This document shows, one piece after another, positions 24,533-33,200 of a stretch of DNA of 64,000 nt. The stretch comes from JAEUKA01 sp035328405. Lineage in GTDB: Bacteria; Myxococcota_A; Polyangia; Palsa-1104; JAEUJZ01. A program made the position numbers and the translations under genes. Below the pieces are notes generated by a model, which did not search any database, had not been told where the DNA came from, and saw only the letters and a program-made list of their open reading frames with translations. Where the stretch lies: assembly GCA_035328405.1 (NCBI GenBank), contig DAOLIT010000019.1, forward strand, positions 13,862-77,861, in the 5' to 3' direction. Position 1 is the stretch's first letter. Every line of letters starts with the position of its first letter.

Positions 24533-25908
24533 CGCGCTTTGCGCTGGGGTGTGTTTTTTCAGCGTTGCTCGCTCCGGGGTTTGTGTGTGCGGAAGAAGGC
24601 AGCGGGCGGCTGCAAGGCGCTGCGCAGCCGCTTGTTTCGGCGCGTGAAGTCTCGCCGAAGTTGCGCGAGGTTGCGAAAAGCCTGATCGAGACGCTGACGC
24701 AGGACAAGCGAATGTATCCCCGACTCGTCACGCTGTGCGACCGATTTGGCCCGCGCCTTTCGGGCAGCGCGAACCTGGAACGCGCGATCGATTGGGTGCT
24801 CGCAGAGATGGTTCGCGATGGACTGAACAACGCACACGGCGAGCCGGTGATGGTGCCGCGATGGGTCCGGCAAAAAGAGCAGTTGTCGCTGCTCCAGCCG
24901 TCGCAAGAAACGCTGCCAGTATTGGGCTTCGGCGGGACGGTGCCGACGCCGGCGGAAGGCGTGACTGGCAACATTTTGGTAGTGAATCGGGTTGAGGAAC
25001 TTATGCCAGGCAGCGCGACGGGAAGAATTGTGCTGTTTGCCGCTCCGTTTGTTTCGTATGAGCAAAATGTTCCGCTGCGTATTTTCGGGGCAAATGCGGC
25101 AGCGCAGGCGGGGGCCAAGGCTGCGCTTCTTCGATCCCTGACGCCGCAGTCGCTCGGTACGCCTCACACGGGCGTTACGGCCTATAAACCCGGCATTCCC
25201 CAAATCCCGTTTGCGGCCATCACCACCGAAGACGCGGATCGGTTGGCGCGACTGGCACGGGCCGGTGTGCCGATTGAAGCGAAGTTGTTTTTGCAAAACC
25301 AAGACCTTCCGCCGTCTCCATCACGAAACATCGTGGCCGAAGTGCGAGGTCGGGTACATCCCGAGGAAGTCGTTGTGTTCGGCTGCCACTTGGATTCGTG
25401 GGATGTGGGGCAAGGTGCGCATGACGATGGGGGAAATTGTGTTGCGGCGTGGCATGCGCTGGTTGCGCTGCAAAAACACAGACCGGCAAAAACGGTGCGC
25501 TTGGTGATGTGGGTCAATGAAGAAAATGGCCTGGCCGGCGCAAAGGCTTACGCGAAGCAGCACGCGCACGAAAAACATGTGCTCGGTGTGGAAGCGGACG
25601 CGGGTGTTTTTCGACCGACTGGTTGGTCCTTTTCGGGAAGCGAAGTTGCCAAAGCGAAAGTTCAACAAGCGGCGTCCCTGTTGGGGTCGATGTCGGCTGC
25701 GGCAGTGGAGTCTCCCGGTGGCGGGACCGATTTGCGTCCGCTCGCCGAAAAGGGAGTGCCCGTGGTCGGGCTCAGCGTCGCGGGCGATCGCTATTTTGTG
25801 TATCACCATTCGGCAGCAGACACGGTGGACAAGGTGAACCCAGCCGACCTCGGTCAAGTGGCGGCGGCGCTCGCGGTGTTTGTTTATGGGGCGTCGGAAC
25901 TGTTTTAG
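24529..25908 (+). CDS. Secreted M28 family zinc metallopeptidase
   Basis: A 459-residue exopeptidase with a signal peptide (FALGCVFSALLAPGFVCA). An inserted PA-like domain sits at about 130-270 (ILVVNRVEELMPGSATGRIVLF). The M28 zinc residues are in order: CHLDSWDVGQGAHDDGG (His and bridging Asp), MWVNEENG (catalytic and metal Glu), VEADAGVF (Asp) and YHHSAADT (His). It resembles plasma glutamate carboxypeptidase/carboxypeptidase Q and would release amino acids from peptides outside the cytoplasm. It is coupled by ATGA to the upstream D,D-carboxypeptidase, which suggests joint use in cell-wall or prey-peptide turnover. It converges on the next gene. Confidence 0.92.
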   Translation: MTRFALGCVFSALLAPGFVCAEEGSGRLQGAAQPLVSAREVSPKLREVAKSLIETLTQDKRMYPRLVTLCDRFGPRLSGSANLERAIDWVLAEMVRDGLNNAHGEPVMVPRWVRQKEQLSLLQPSQETLPVLGFGGTVPTPAEGVTGNILVVNRVEELMPGSATGRIVLFAAPFVSYEQNVPLRIFGANAAAQAGAKAALLRSLTPQSLGTPHTGVTAYKPGIPQIPFAAITTEDADRLARLARAGVPIEAKLFLQNQDLPPSPSRNIVAEVRGRVHPEEVVVFGCHLDSWDVGQGAHDDGGNCVAAWHALVALQKHRPAKTVRLVMWVNEENGLAGAKAYAKQHAHEKHVLGVEADAGVFRPTGWSFSGSEVAKAKVQQAASLLGSMSAAAVESPGGGTDLRPLAEKGVPVVGLSVAGDRYFVYHHSAADTVDKVNPADLGQVAAALAVFVYGASELF

Positions 25909-25963
25909 AGCAGGCTGATGTCGATGGCGGGCCGGGTTTGGTTCGGTCGCAAGACAGAGTGAG

Positions 25964-28186
25964 CTACTTCACGATTTCGACGGCGAGGCCGTCAGCCAGT
26001 TCTGCCGTAACAGGATGAACGACCTGTTCACCCGACGCGATCCCGGTTGCGAAAATGGTCTCTTCGCTTCGGTCGAGCACCGTCACGGACACAGCGGTCA
26101 ACTTGCCCTCTTTGACCACGAACACTTTGCTTCCATCTCGAAGCGCAGAAGCTGGCAACGAAGCAACTTGCGGGAGCTTGGCCTTTTCCACCATCAGCTC
26201 GTCGCCGTCCTTCACCGTCGCGTCTTTTGGCAAATCAATGACGACGGTGGTTTGTGCATCTTGCTTTCGGACCGTGCGAACCGACCCACTGAACGCGGTC
26301 TTCTTGTCGCTGCTCGAAAGCGCAATGGTTTGTCCTGCCGTCAGCGAGGTCGTTTCCGTCGCTCCAATCACGAGTTCCGCCACGAGACCTTTGGAAGAAA
26401 CGGCGACGATCTCGGTCTCTGCCTCGACCGTTTGCCCTTCCTTGACCATGACTTTGGTTACCAATACTTCCTTGTCAGCGACGAGGCGGGCCGCCTTGGC
26501 CTGGCTTTCCAACTGGGCCAGCGAGGCCTGCTTCTCGTCGATTTTGGCTTGCAGATCAGATGCGGCTTTTCCCTTCAAACGGCCCGACTCGAGTTTTTTT
26601 TTGAGCCCCTCGATGGCTTTTTCCGCATCGGCCCGACTCTTTTGTGCTTGCGCAAAAGCCTCAAGTTCGACGAGCGACTCACCCGCAGCCACGTCTTTGC
26701 CTTCGGTGGCCACGTTCGCAACTTTTCCGGCGGAACCGATCTTCATCACCGCAGGCTCGGACTTCTTGACCTTGGCCAGCGTTGGGAATTGACGCGACAC
26801 CGTTTCGACGACCACCGGAACTGTTCGCACCGACGTTCGTTTTTCCAGGAATTGCCTTCCCACGAACCAATACGCCGCCCCGCCAATCGCCAAAAGCAGA
26901 ATAAAAACCACGAGCCATTTGCCGCCGCCGCCACTTTCCTTTTCGGTGCTTTGTGCGACCACTGCTTGCACGGGAGGCTCGACGGGTTTTGCGATCTCGA
27001 CGGGCTTCGGAGGCTCGACGGGTTTTGCGATCTCGACGGGCTTCGGAGGCTCGACGGGTTTTGCGATCTCGACGGGCTTCGGAGGCGATTCCACTTGAAT
27101 GGGAACCACTGGGGCTTTTGGGGCGTCTGCCGCAGGCTCGCCGCGAGTCGCTTCCATCACCTCGTTCAGCAGAGCACTTGCGGCAGCCAAACCCGCATCG
27201 ACGGGCTTGTCTGGCTGAGCAGATGGAATTGCAGACGGTGCATCGATCGGCGGAGGCAGGGAATCCAACGCCTCTTGCAAAACGGCTCTCGAAGCGGCTG
27301 GCGCGACCGAGGGAACCGCTTTGGCTGGCGGCGGCGTCGGCTTGGCCGGGGGCTCAGCGAGCGCGGCTTTCGAGGCTGCTTCCGGTGTGGGCCGAGTCGG
27401 GGGACGCAGCGGCAGAATCGGTGTTCCCATTCGATCGTCGTCATCACGCGCTTGGGTCCGGCGAACGGGTTCGATCGGTTTGATTTGCGGCTCAGCAGGC
27501 TTTTGCGGCGGAGCGAGCTTCATCGGTTCCGCGACGGGAACCGGTTTGGCTGCGATGACATCAGGGATCTTGGTCGGTGTTACTGGCGGGACGCTGCGTT
27601 TTTCCGCTGGTTTTTCCGCCAGCTTTTCTGTCGGCTTCTCAATCGGTTTTTCAGTCGGTTTTNNNNNNNNNNNNNNNNNNNNNNNNNNNNNNNNNNNNNN
27701 NNNNNNNNNNNNNNNNNNNNNNNNNNNNNNNNNNNNNNNNNNNNNNNNNNNNNNNNNNNNNNTCGGTTTTTCAGTCGGTTTTGTCGCAGCCACGGGCTTC
27801 TCAGTCGGTTTCGACGAGGCCGGACTTACATACACTGGGGCCACCAGACCCGCTGCTTGAAGGTACGCAGTGGCCCACAGTACACCTGGAATCTTGCCAG
27901 GTTGAGCGACGACCCCTTCAAGCAGGCCCAAGTGGCCGAGTCGCTCGGCATACACTTTCAGGTCATCGACGGAAGCAGAAAGCTTCAATTCGGTTTCTGC
28001 CTGCTTGCAGATGTCTTCCAGGCTGCGATTTCCGTCGAACTTCAGGGCCAGCAACCCTTCAAAATCAAACAACCGCAGAACCCCACCGCTCTTTGGATCG
28101 CTCACATCGAAATAGAGCACCCCTTGCGCATCTTCAACGGCATCGAAGCGCAGATCGGAGCGAAGTCTGGGCGTTGTGATCGACAT
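25964..28186 (-). CDS. PqqD-like head, repeat linker, membrane helix and HlyD-like tail; contains a sequence gap
   Basis: The frame is about 740 codons, of which 33-34 are undetermined. Residues 1-95 resemble the PqqD peptide-binding (RRE) fold: YFDVSDPKSGGVLRLFDFEG, then FDGNRSLEDI and ERLGHLGLLEG. A long disordered linker of KPTEKP and KPVEPP repeats follows. After it come one helix (WLVVFILLLAIGGAAYWFVG), a barrel-sandwich/coiled-coil module (GKDVAAGESLVELEAFAQAQKSR, LKKKLESGR, VLVTKVMVKEGQTVEAETEI) and a membrane-fusion-like C-terminus (VASLPASALRDGSKVFVVKEG). It starts 3 nt after mglA. Similar heads and tails occur in peptide-export metalloproteases, but no M50 protease core is present. 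Function unknown. Confidence 0.8.
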   Translation of the reverse strand: MSITTPRLRSDLRFDAVEDAQGVLYFDVSDPKSGGVLRLFDFEGLLALKFDGNRSLEDICKQAETELKLSASVDDLKVYAERLGHLGLLEGVVAQPGKIPGVLWATAYLQAAGLVAPVYVSPASSKPTEKPVAATKPTEKPXXXXXXXXXXXXXXXXXXXXXXXXXXXXXXXXXXKPTEKPIEKPTEKLAEKPAEKRSVPPVTPTKIPDVIAAKPVPVAEPMKLAPPQKPAEPQIKPIEPVRRTQARDDDDRMGTPILPLRPPTRPTPEAASKAALAEPPAKPTPPPAKAVPSVAPAASRAVLQEALDSLPPPIDAPSAIPSAQPDKPVDAGLAAASALLNEVMEATRGEPAADAPKAPVVPIQVESPPKPVEIAKPVEPPKPVEIAKPVEPPKPVEIAKPVEPPVQAVVAQSTEKESGGGGKWLVVFILLLAIGGAAYWFVGRQFLEKRTSVRTVPVVVETVSRQFPTLAKVKKSEPAVMKIGSAGKVANVATEGKDVAAGESLVELEAFAQAQKSRADAEKAIEGLKKKLESGRLKGKAASDLQAKIDEKQASLAQLESQAKAARLVADKEVLVTKVMVKEGQTVEAETEIVAVSSKGLVAELVIGATETTSLTAGQTIALSSSDKKTAFSGSVRTVRKQDAQTTVVIDLPKDATVKDGDELMVEKAKLPQVASLPASALRDGSKVFVVKEGKLTAVSVTVLDRSEETIFATGIASGEQVVHPVTAELADGLAVEIVK
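26976..27083 (-). repeat. Three perfect 36-bp tandem repeats, in frame
   Basis: Units at 26976-27011, 27012-27047 and 27048-27083 are identical base for base. On the coding strand they specify PKPVEIAKPVEP-type 12-residue blocks in the linker of the PqqD/HlyD-like protein. Perfect identity points to recent expansion. Confidence 0.95.
27663..27762. other. Assembly gap of 100 N inside a 12-bp tandem repeat
   Basis: Exactly 100 N, the usual placeholder length, is flanked on both sides by the same TCGGTTTTTCAG units that encode KPTE on the minus strand. The assembler evidently collapsed or broke at this repeat, so the true length of this part of the protein is unknown. Confidence 0.98.
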
Positions 28187-28189
28187 GGC

Positions 28190-28783
28190 TCAACCCTTTT
28201 TCTGGCCTTTTAGTTCGGTCAACACGAGCTTAGCAACCGCTTTGAGCGTTTCAAACACGCCATCGCCTTTGACGGCTATTGCCTCAAAGTCGGGGACGTT
28301 GTTTGGATTTAGCTCGCGGCGCAAATCTTCAACAGACATCACGTTCGGCATATCCCGTTTGTTGTACTGAATCACAAACGGCATCTTGTCTACATTGTAT
28401 CCAGCATCCACCAGATTCCCGCGAAGGTCTTCCAGGGATTCAATGTTTGCTTCAAAACGAGCTTCTTGTGAATCTGCAACAAACACCACACCGTCCACGC
28501 TTTTTAAGATAAGCCGACGACTCGCTTCATAAAAGACTTGACCAGGAACCGTATAAAGGTGAAAACGGGTTTTGAAACCGCGTATTTCACCCAGCGAGAG
28601 CGGAAGAAAGTCGAAAAACAAAGTCCGTTCGGTTTCAGTGGCCAAAGAAATCATTTTTCCTTTGGCATCCGGATTCGTTTTATCGTAGATATGTTGGAGA
28701 TTGGTGGTCTTGCCGCAAAGGCCAGGTCCATAATAGACCAGTTTGCAGTTGATTTCGCGTGAGCTGTAATTGATAAAGCTCAT
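28190..28783 (-). CDS. mglA: Gliding-motility polarity GTPase MglA
   Basis: A 197-residue Ras-like GTPase that sets the leading pole and activates both gliding and type IV pilus motility in Myxococcus. It opens with MSFINYSSREINCKLVYYGP and has P-loop GPGLCGKT, switch regions ATETERTLFFDFLPLSLGEI and TRFHLYTVPGQVFYEASR, and the base-recognition motif YNKRD. These blocks match the known M. xanthus protein almost residue for residue. The ATG at 28783 is the family start, with AGGATATACG before it. It follows mglB by 191 nt and precedes the PqqD/HlyD-like gene by 3 nt. Confidence 0.97.
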   Translation of the reverse strand: MSFINYSSREINCKLVYYGPGLCGKTTNLQHIYDKTNPDAKGKMISLATETERTLFFDFLPLSLGEIRGFKTRFHLYTVPGQVFYEASRRLILKSVDGVVFVADSQEARFEANIESLEDLRGNLVDAGYNVDKMPFVIQYNKRDMPNVMSVEDLRRELNPNNVPDFEAIAVKGDGVFETLKAVAKLVLTELKGQKKG

Positions 28784-28974
28784 CGTATATCCTGAATCCC
28801 GCTTGTATGCGAATCCTGGCGGACTATGCAAATACTGCTGACTGATGTCATGCGACTATCTGGAAGTGCCAGGAACTCCCCACGAACCGGGAAGAAACCA
28901 GACAGTGCTGCTTTCATCGCGCGACCTGCGCGACCACCAGAAGCCAGCAGTGGAAACCCACAACCACGCACGGC

Positions 28975-29466
28975 CTACTCTCCGAAGAGTTTGTCAATGT
29001 CGTCGTCCGTAATTTCGCCCGCGATATTCGGGGCATGACTGCCGCCGGTGCCCTTTTGCTGTTGTTGGATTTTTTGGACCAATTCTTCAAACACCCGCGC
29101 CATTTCTTCAGAGGCTCGACGAACGCGGAGACGGACCAAACCGATTGAGGAATTGGAATCAAACAACACAGCCAAGATGGCTCGTTTTGCGACAACAGAG
29201 ATATTGACACTGAACTTTGTGCCTTCGTGAAACTGACCGCCAAATTCCTCTTCTTTTAGAAGTTTGGCGATGGCGGAAGTCGCTGCCACATTTCCAGCAA
29301 ACAAAGAAGCCAAAGACGTAATATCCAGGTCTTTTGTTTGGCCAGAGCGGGCAATCTCTTGTCCGTCTTTGTTAATCACGAGCACAGCTATTGAGTTCGA
29401 GTCGCGCTGGAGGCGGTCCGAGATTGCCTGAATCTTCCGCTGCTCCTCCTCGAACAACATTTCCAT
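28975..29466 (-). CDS. mglB: Roadblock/LC7 protein MglB, GAP partner of MglA
   Basis: A 163-residue roadblock-domain protein. Blocks shared with M. xanthus MglB: FEEEQRKIQAISDRLQRD, LVINKDGQEIARSGQTKDLD, TSLASLFAGNVAATSAIAKL, FGGQFHEGTKFSVNI, SSIGLVRLRVRRASEEMA and the acidic tail EITDDDIDKLFGE. MglB dimers stimulate GTP hydrolysis by MglA and hold it away from the lagging pole. The start at 29466 has a GAGGAG site upstream; GTG/ATG alternatives at 29505 and 29460 are close by. It is the first gene of the mglB-mglA-PqqD/HlyD unit, with a candidate promoter just upstream. Confidence 0.95.
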   Translation of the reverse strand: MEMLFEEEQRKIQAISDRLQRDSNSIAVLVINKDGQEIARSGQTKDLDITSLASLFAGNVAATSAIAKLLKEEEFGGQFHEGTKFSVNISVVAKRAILAVLFDSNSSIGLVRLRVRRASEEMARVFEELVQKIQQQQKGTGGSHAPNIAGEITDDDIDKLFGE

Positions 29467-29549
29467 GGCGACCTGTTCTCCTCGCGTGGGACCCCTTGCG
29501 TCCAACCCACCGAGAGCAGACGCGCTGAGCCCAAAAGATAGTGAGTTCC

Positions 29550-29578
29550 CTTTTATCAGGCCTCAAAGATAGTTGCAA
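29550..29578 (-). promoter_or_regulatory. Candidate promoter of mglBA
   Basis: On the minus strand TTGCAA (29578-29573) and TAAAAG (29555-29550) are separated by 17 bp, each 4 of 6 to consensus. The pair lies in the gap between recR and mglB, about 85 nt before the mglB start. Confidence 0.4.
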
Positions 29579-29595
29579 GCATTACCATCTAGAGG

Positions 29596-30204
29596 TTACA
29601 TGTCGCGTCTTACCTCAATGGCGCGCGCGATCGTAATGCCATCGGCGTACTCGAGATCGCCGCCAATGGGGAGCCCGGATGCAATACGCGAAACGCGCAC
29701 GCCCATCGGTTTGAGTGTCTTTGACAAGTACAGCGCAGTCGCTTCGCCTTCGACGTTTGGGCTCGTCGCCAAAATGACTTCTTCGACGGAAGACGGCGGT
29801 GAAATACGCGCCAGAAGTTCTCGAACGTGAAGATCACTTGGACCAACGCCTTGCAGCGGCGACAAAACGCCGTGAAGAACATGGTAGCGGCCCCGAAAAC
29901 TGCTCGTTCGTTCGATCGAAAGCAAATCCGTTGGTTGTGCCACCACACACAACAGTCGCCCATCGCGGTTCGGGTCCGAGCACAACGAACATGGATCGGC
30001 CTCCGTCAGGTTCATGCACGTCGAGCACAGGCGGATTCGTTCTTTGACTTCCAACAAGGCTTGCGCCAAACCAGCGGCATGTTCCGTCGGTGAACGGAGA
30101 ACGTGAAACGCCAGCCGAGTGGCGGTTTTTTGTCCAATGCCGGGCCATTTCGACAGTTCCAGAATGAGCCGCTGGATCGGATCGCTGACGGTGATGCGAT
30201 TCAT
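29596..30204 (-). CDS. recR: Recombination mediator protein RecR
   Basis: A 202-residue RecR that forms a ring clamp and, with RecO and RecF, loads RecA on gapped DNA. Seen: the helix-hairpin-helix LSKWPGIGQKTATRLAFHVL, the zinc finger CSTCMNLTEADPCSLC, and the Toprim domain starting LLCVVAQPTDLLSIERT and running through ATSPNVEGEATALYL to GLPIGGDLEYAD. Length is normal. The ATG at 30204 follows the upstream lipoprotein stop by 21 nt, so recR may be read through from that operon. The usual partners dnaX and ybaB are not adjacent. Confidence 0.97.
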   Translation of the reverse strand: MNRITVSDPIQRLILELSKWPGIGQKTATRLAFHVLRSPTEHAAGLAQALLEVKERIRLCSTCMNLTEADPCSLCSDPNRDGRLLCVVAQPTDLLSIERTSSFRGRYHVLHGVLSPLQGVGPSDLHVRELLARISPPSSVEEVILATSPNVEGEATALYLSKTLKPMGVRVSRIASGLPIGGDLEYADGITIARAIEVRRDM

Positions 30205-30225
30205 GGCGGAATGCTCCGTCGGCAA

Positions 30226-33200
30226 CTATCGCAACAAGAAGTACGGGTCGAGCACGCTGCCGATGAGTCGCATCACTTGGCCGCGCAAGCCCGACGACGA
30301 GCCGCTTCGACCCTCATCCACCAGATACACAACGCCATTTTGAGCTGCCGCTGCTGCCCGCAAACCCTGGGCCAAAATTCCACTCGACGCATCGCGCGTG
30401 GACGTTTGGGCATATTGAACAAAGGGTTGCGTGCCACCAACAATCGAGAACACGACGCTAAAACCCTCGGGAGGGACGGCCCAAACTGCGGGGTTGTAGT
30501 TTGGATTCGGCACGTCTCTGCCCCCGACTTTGATCGTCTTGTTCGGGTCCAAGGGATACTCCGTGTTCGTGAGTCGTCTCGGCAACCGCAAAACCATGTT
30601 GCCCAGGTGGTTTTCGTAATGGATGCGACGCACGCCCTGAATTTCGGTGTGGTCGCCGGGAAAACGGCAAAAACCCGTGCAACTGATCTGTTCGGCCCCG
30701 TTGGCGGGATACTCTTCTTCCGTCGGGCCCGTCAAAATGCACTGATTTTGCCCACCGTCGAGTGGCAGCATGGAAAACAACTCGAACTCGCGATTGAGCC
30801 AAGGATCGCCTGCCGCTCGCTTGATGTCCGATGTGCATCTTGGGTCCGACGGTTTTTTCACACACTCGGGGTCCCACTGCCAACCGCCAGGAGGCCGACC
30901 CAAAACGGGCCCCTGTTTCTCGGTCTTCAAATTCGGGGGCTGGGGATAGAAATCTTGGCCTCGCACAATGTGCAGCGGAAACTCGCTCTGCCCACGAGGC
31001 AATGCCACGGTTCCGCCGTTGTTCCACAGCGCGCCACAACTGTCTGCTGCGACTGCTTGAGGAGAGGCCGGAATTCTATGCCCAATCCAGCCGGTTGGGC
31101 TCGATGGACAACGCAGCGGATCGCCATCTGCAACACTCGCGTGCGGACCCAGCCGAATCCGAGGCTCAAGCGTCCGGCTGGCATAGTATGACGTGTCGCT
31201 TGAGGTCGGTCTTCGACACACACCATCCGACCCGCGCTGAACCAGCGTGCCAAAGGAAGTTCGATCGCCTCGCACGACCATGGAATTTCCGGCGCGAGTT
31301 TCGTACCGCACTTGGTCGGGGAAGCAAGCGAACTTCACGGCGTCTACGTCCGCTCGAGACATGCGTTGAAAAACCTTGCTGCCCAGTTGGGTTTGCCACG
31401 GCGTTCCCTCGGCCAAAAGTGGTGCCCGGACGCATCTGGCGGGCCAATTCTGGATGGCAGGCCTCAGCGCGGCCTCGTCCTGCTCAAAATGCGAATGAGC
31501 ACACACAAAGCCGCTGCCACAGTCAGTGCTTTCTTGGCACTGTCTGATGCAGCTCGCAGATGGTTTTCCGAGCGCGTCACGTCCAGTCACGCGACATGCG
31601 ATGCCGGGAGCACCCTCGCGAACCTTGATCGGGGGAGCAAAAAGCGGATCGTCGCAAATGCTCGTTTCGGTCAGGTTTGCGGTCGAACACAGTTGCCGTT
31701 CGATCACAAATTCCGGCTCTGGAATTTCTTCCAACGTCAGCCGATCGGTCACGTTCCCTGCGACGAGAATCTGTTGCTCAGCTTTGGTGATCTGATACCG
31801 ACGGAGCCAGCTTGCCGCCCAGACTGTCCCGCCGGCATCGTCTGTAACGAGCCGTTTCGACAATTCCTGGCACTTGTCCGCGTTTTCTTGGTTCATACAA
31901 AGCCCGGGCGAACTGACTTGGGTTTGTTCTCGCTTGCACAGTTGGCCGCTTGGACAATCGGAATTGCTGTAGCACCCGGAAATCCAGAGTTTGTCGTCTG
32001 GCTCGACGCCTCGACTGCAATACAAACCGTTTAAATCGATCAGCGTCCCATCGGGTTGCAAAAGACCGGTCGTTCTTCCGAGGCCCGACAAGACGCCTTC
32101 CCAAGAAAGAGTCCAATTTTCCGACAAGGTCGAATTTGGATCGACAAAAGCGACCGTCGTCGCAGGTCGCCGAGTCGGTTCGACCGGCAAATTCTGGTCC
32201 GGACTCGTGAGAGTGGTCGCCTGCTCCCAAATGGCCACGTCGCAAACAGGATCAACCGGCAGGTAGTAATACGGGGCCAATGTCGGCAGAAGCAGTCGTT
32301 TGCGAGAGAGATTGGTCGTCGAGTCCAACAACGTAGTCGAGAAATTCACCAAAGATCCGCCGAGTCTGCCAATTTGCACCGGGAGACCAGCACCGTCGCT
32401 GTCCGGTCGTGGCCCAGTGGTTCCTGTGCCTGCGAATTCGTCGAAACGTGAAACAACCCGCCGAACATTTCCCAGGCGATCTTGCGGCTGAACCCAAAGC
32501 GCCTGCGGTTGCGAAGGAAGGTCCAACTGTTCAGGATTCGTCAACGCTTGGGACCGTGTGTGCAGAAGTGCTACTCGACGGAGTGCTGCAAATTCGGGGA
32601 AACACGCGCGATAGGACGGGCTCGGACACCGATCGGCGATTTGAACCCCAAGAATGCTTCCTGCGCCGCCCAAAATCCACGCAAAATCACCGACCCACAG
32701 GCCAGCGCCAGACGGTACATATGCCGACGGATCGGGCGCTTCGGAAAATGCGCATAAATTCGGATCGGACGACGTGCAAGGAATGATATCGACGTGCGTT
32801 ACGCCAACGTCTCGAGGAAGGCTCGCGTTGGGCAGGGTCAGACCGGGACCGTTGGACAGTGGCGCGCGAGGCGTTTTCGTTTTGTCCACCGGCAAACAAG
32901 ACAACCGACGAAGGTTCGATTCGAGCAACTCATCGGGCAACACACGCAGGCCCGAGCCTGCTTGGCTCAGCAAGAAACGCGGATCTGGATTCGTTTCACA
33001 CTCGATTTCCCTGTCCAGATCCACGACGCGAACGCTGCTGTCTTTGGCGACAATGTAGGCAAACTGCCCGGCAGCGGTTCTGGGTGAGATTCGGATCGCG
33101 TCCAATCCCAACTGCGCAGTCCGCCCGTCGTTGCGAACTTCAAAATCGAGTTTGATTTGTCGAGGGCTGCCCAAAAAGTGCGCTCCGTCGGCAGCCGCCA

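Noticed and set aside
26976..27083. Possible CRISPR array because of three 36-bp units
   Set aside because: The units are contiguous without spacers, in frame and coding.
26015..28213. A 732-codon plus-strand frame through the repeat gene and the N gap
   Set aside because: It has Phe/Arg/Leu repeats that mirror KPTE/KPVE codons of the true gene and no sensible domain.
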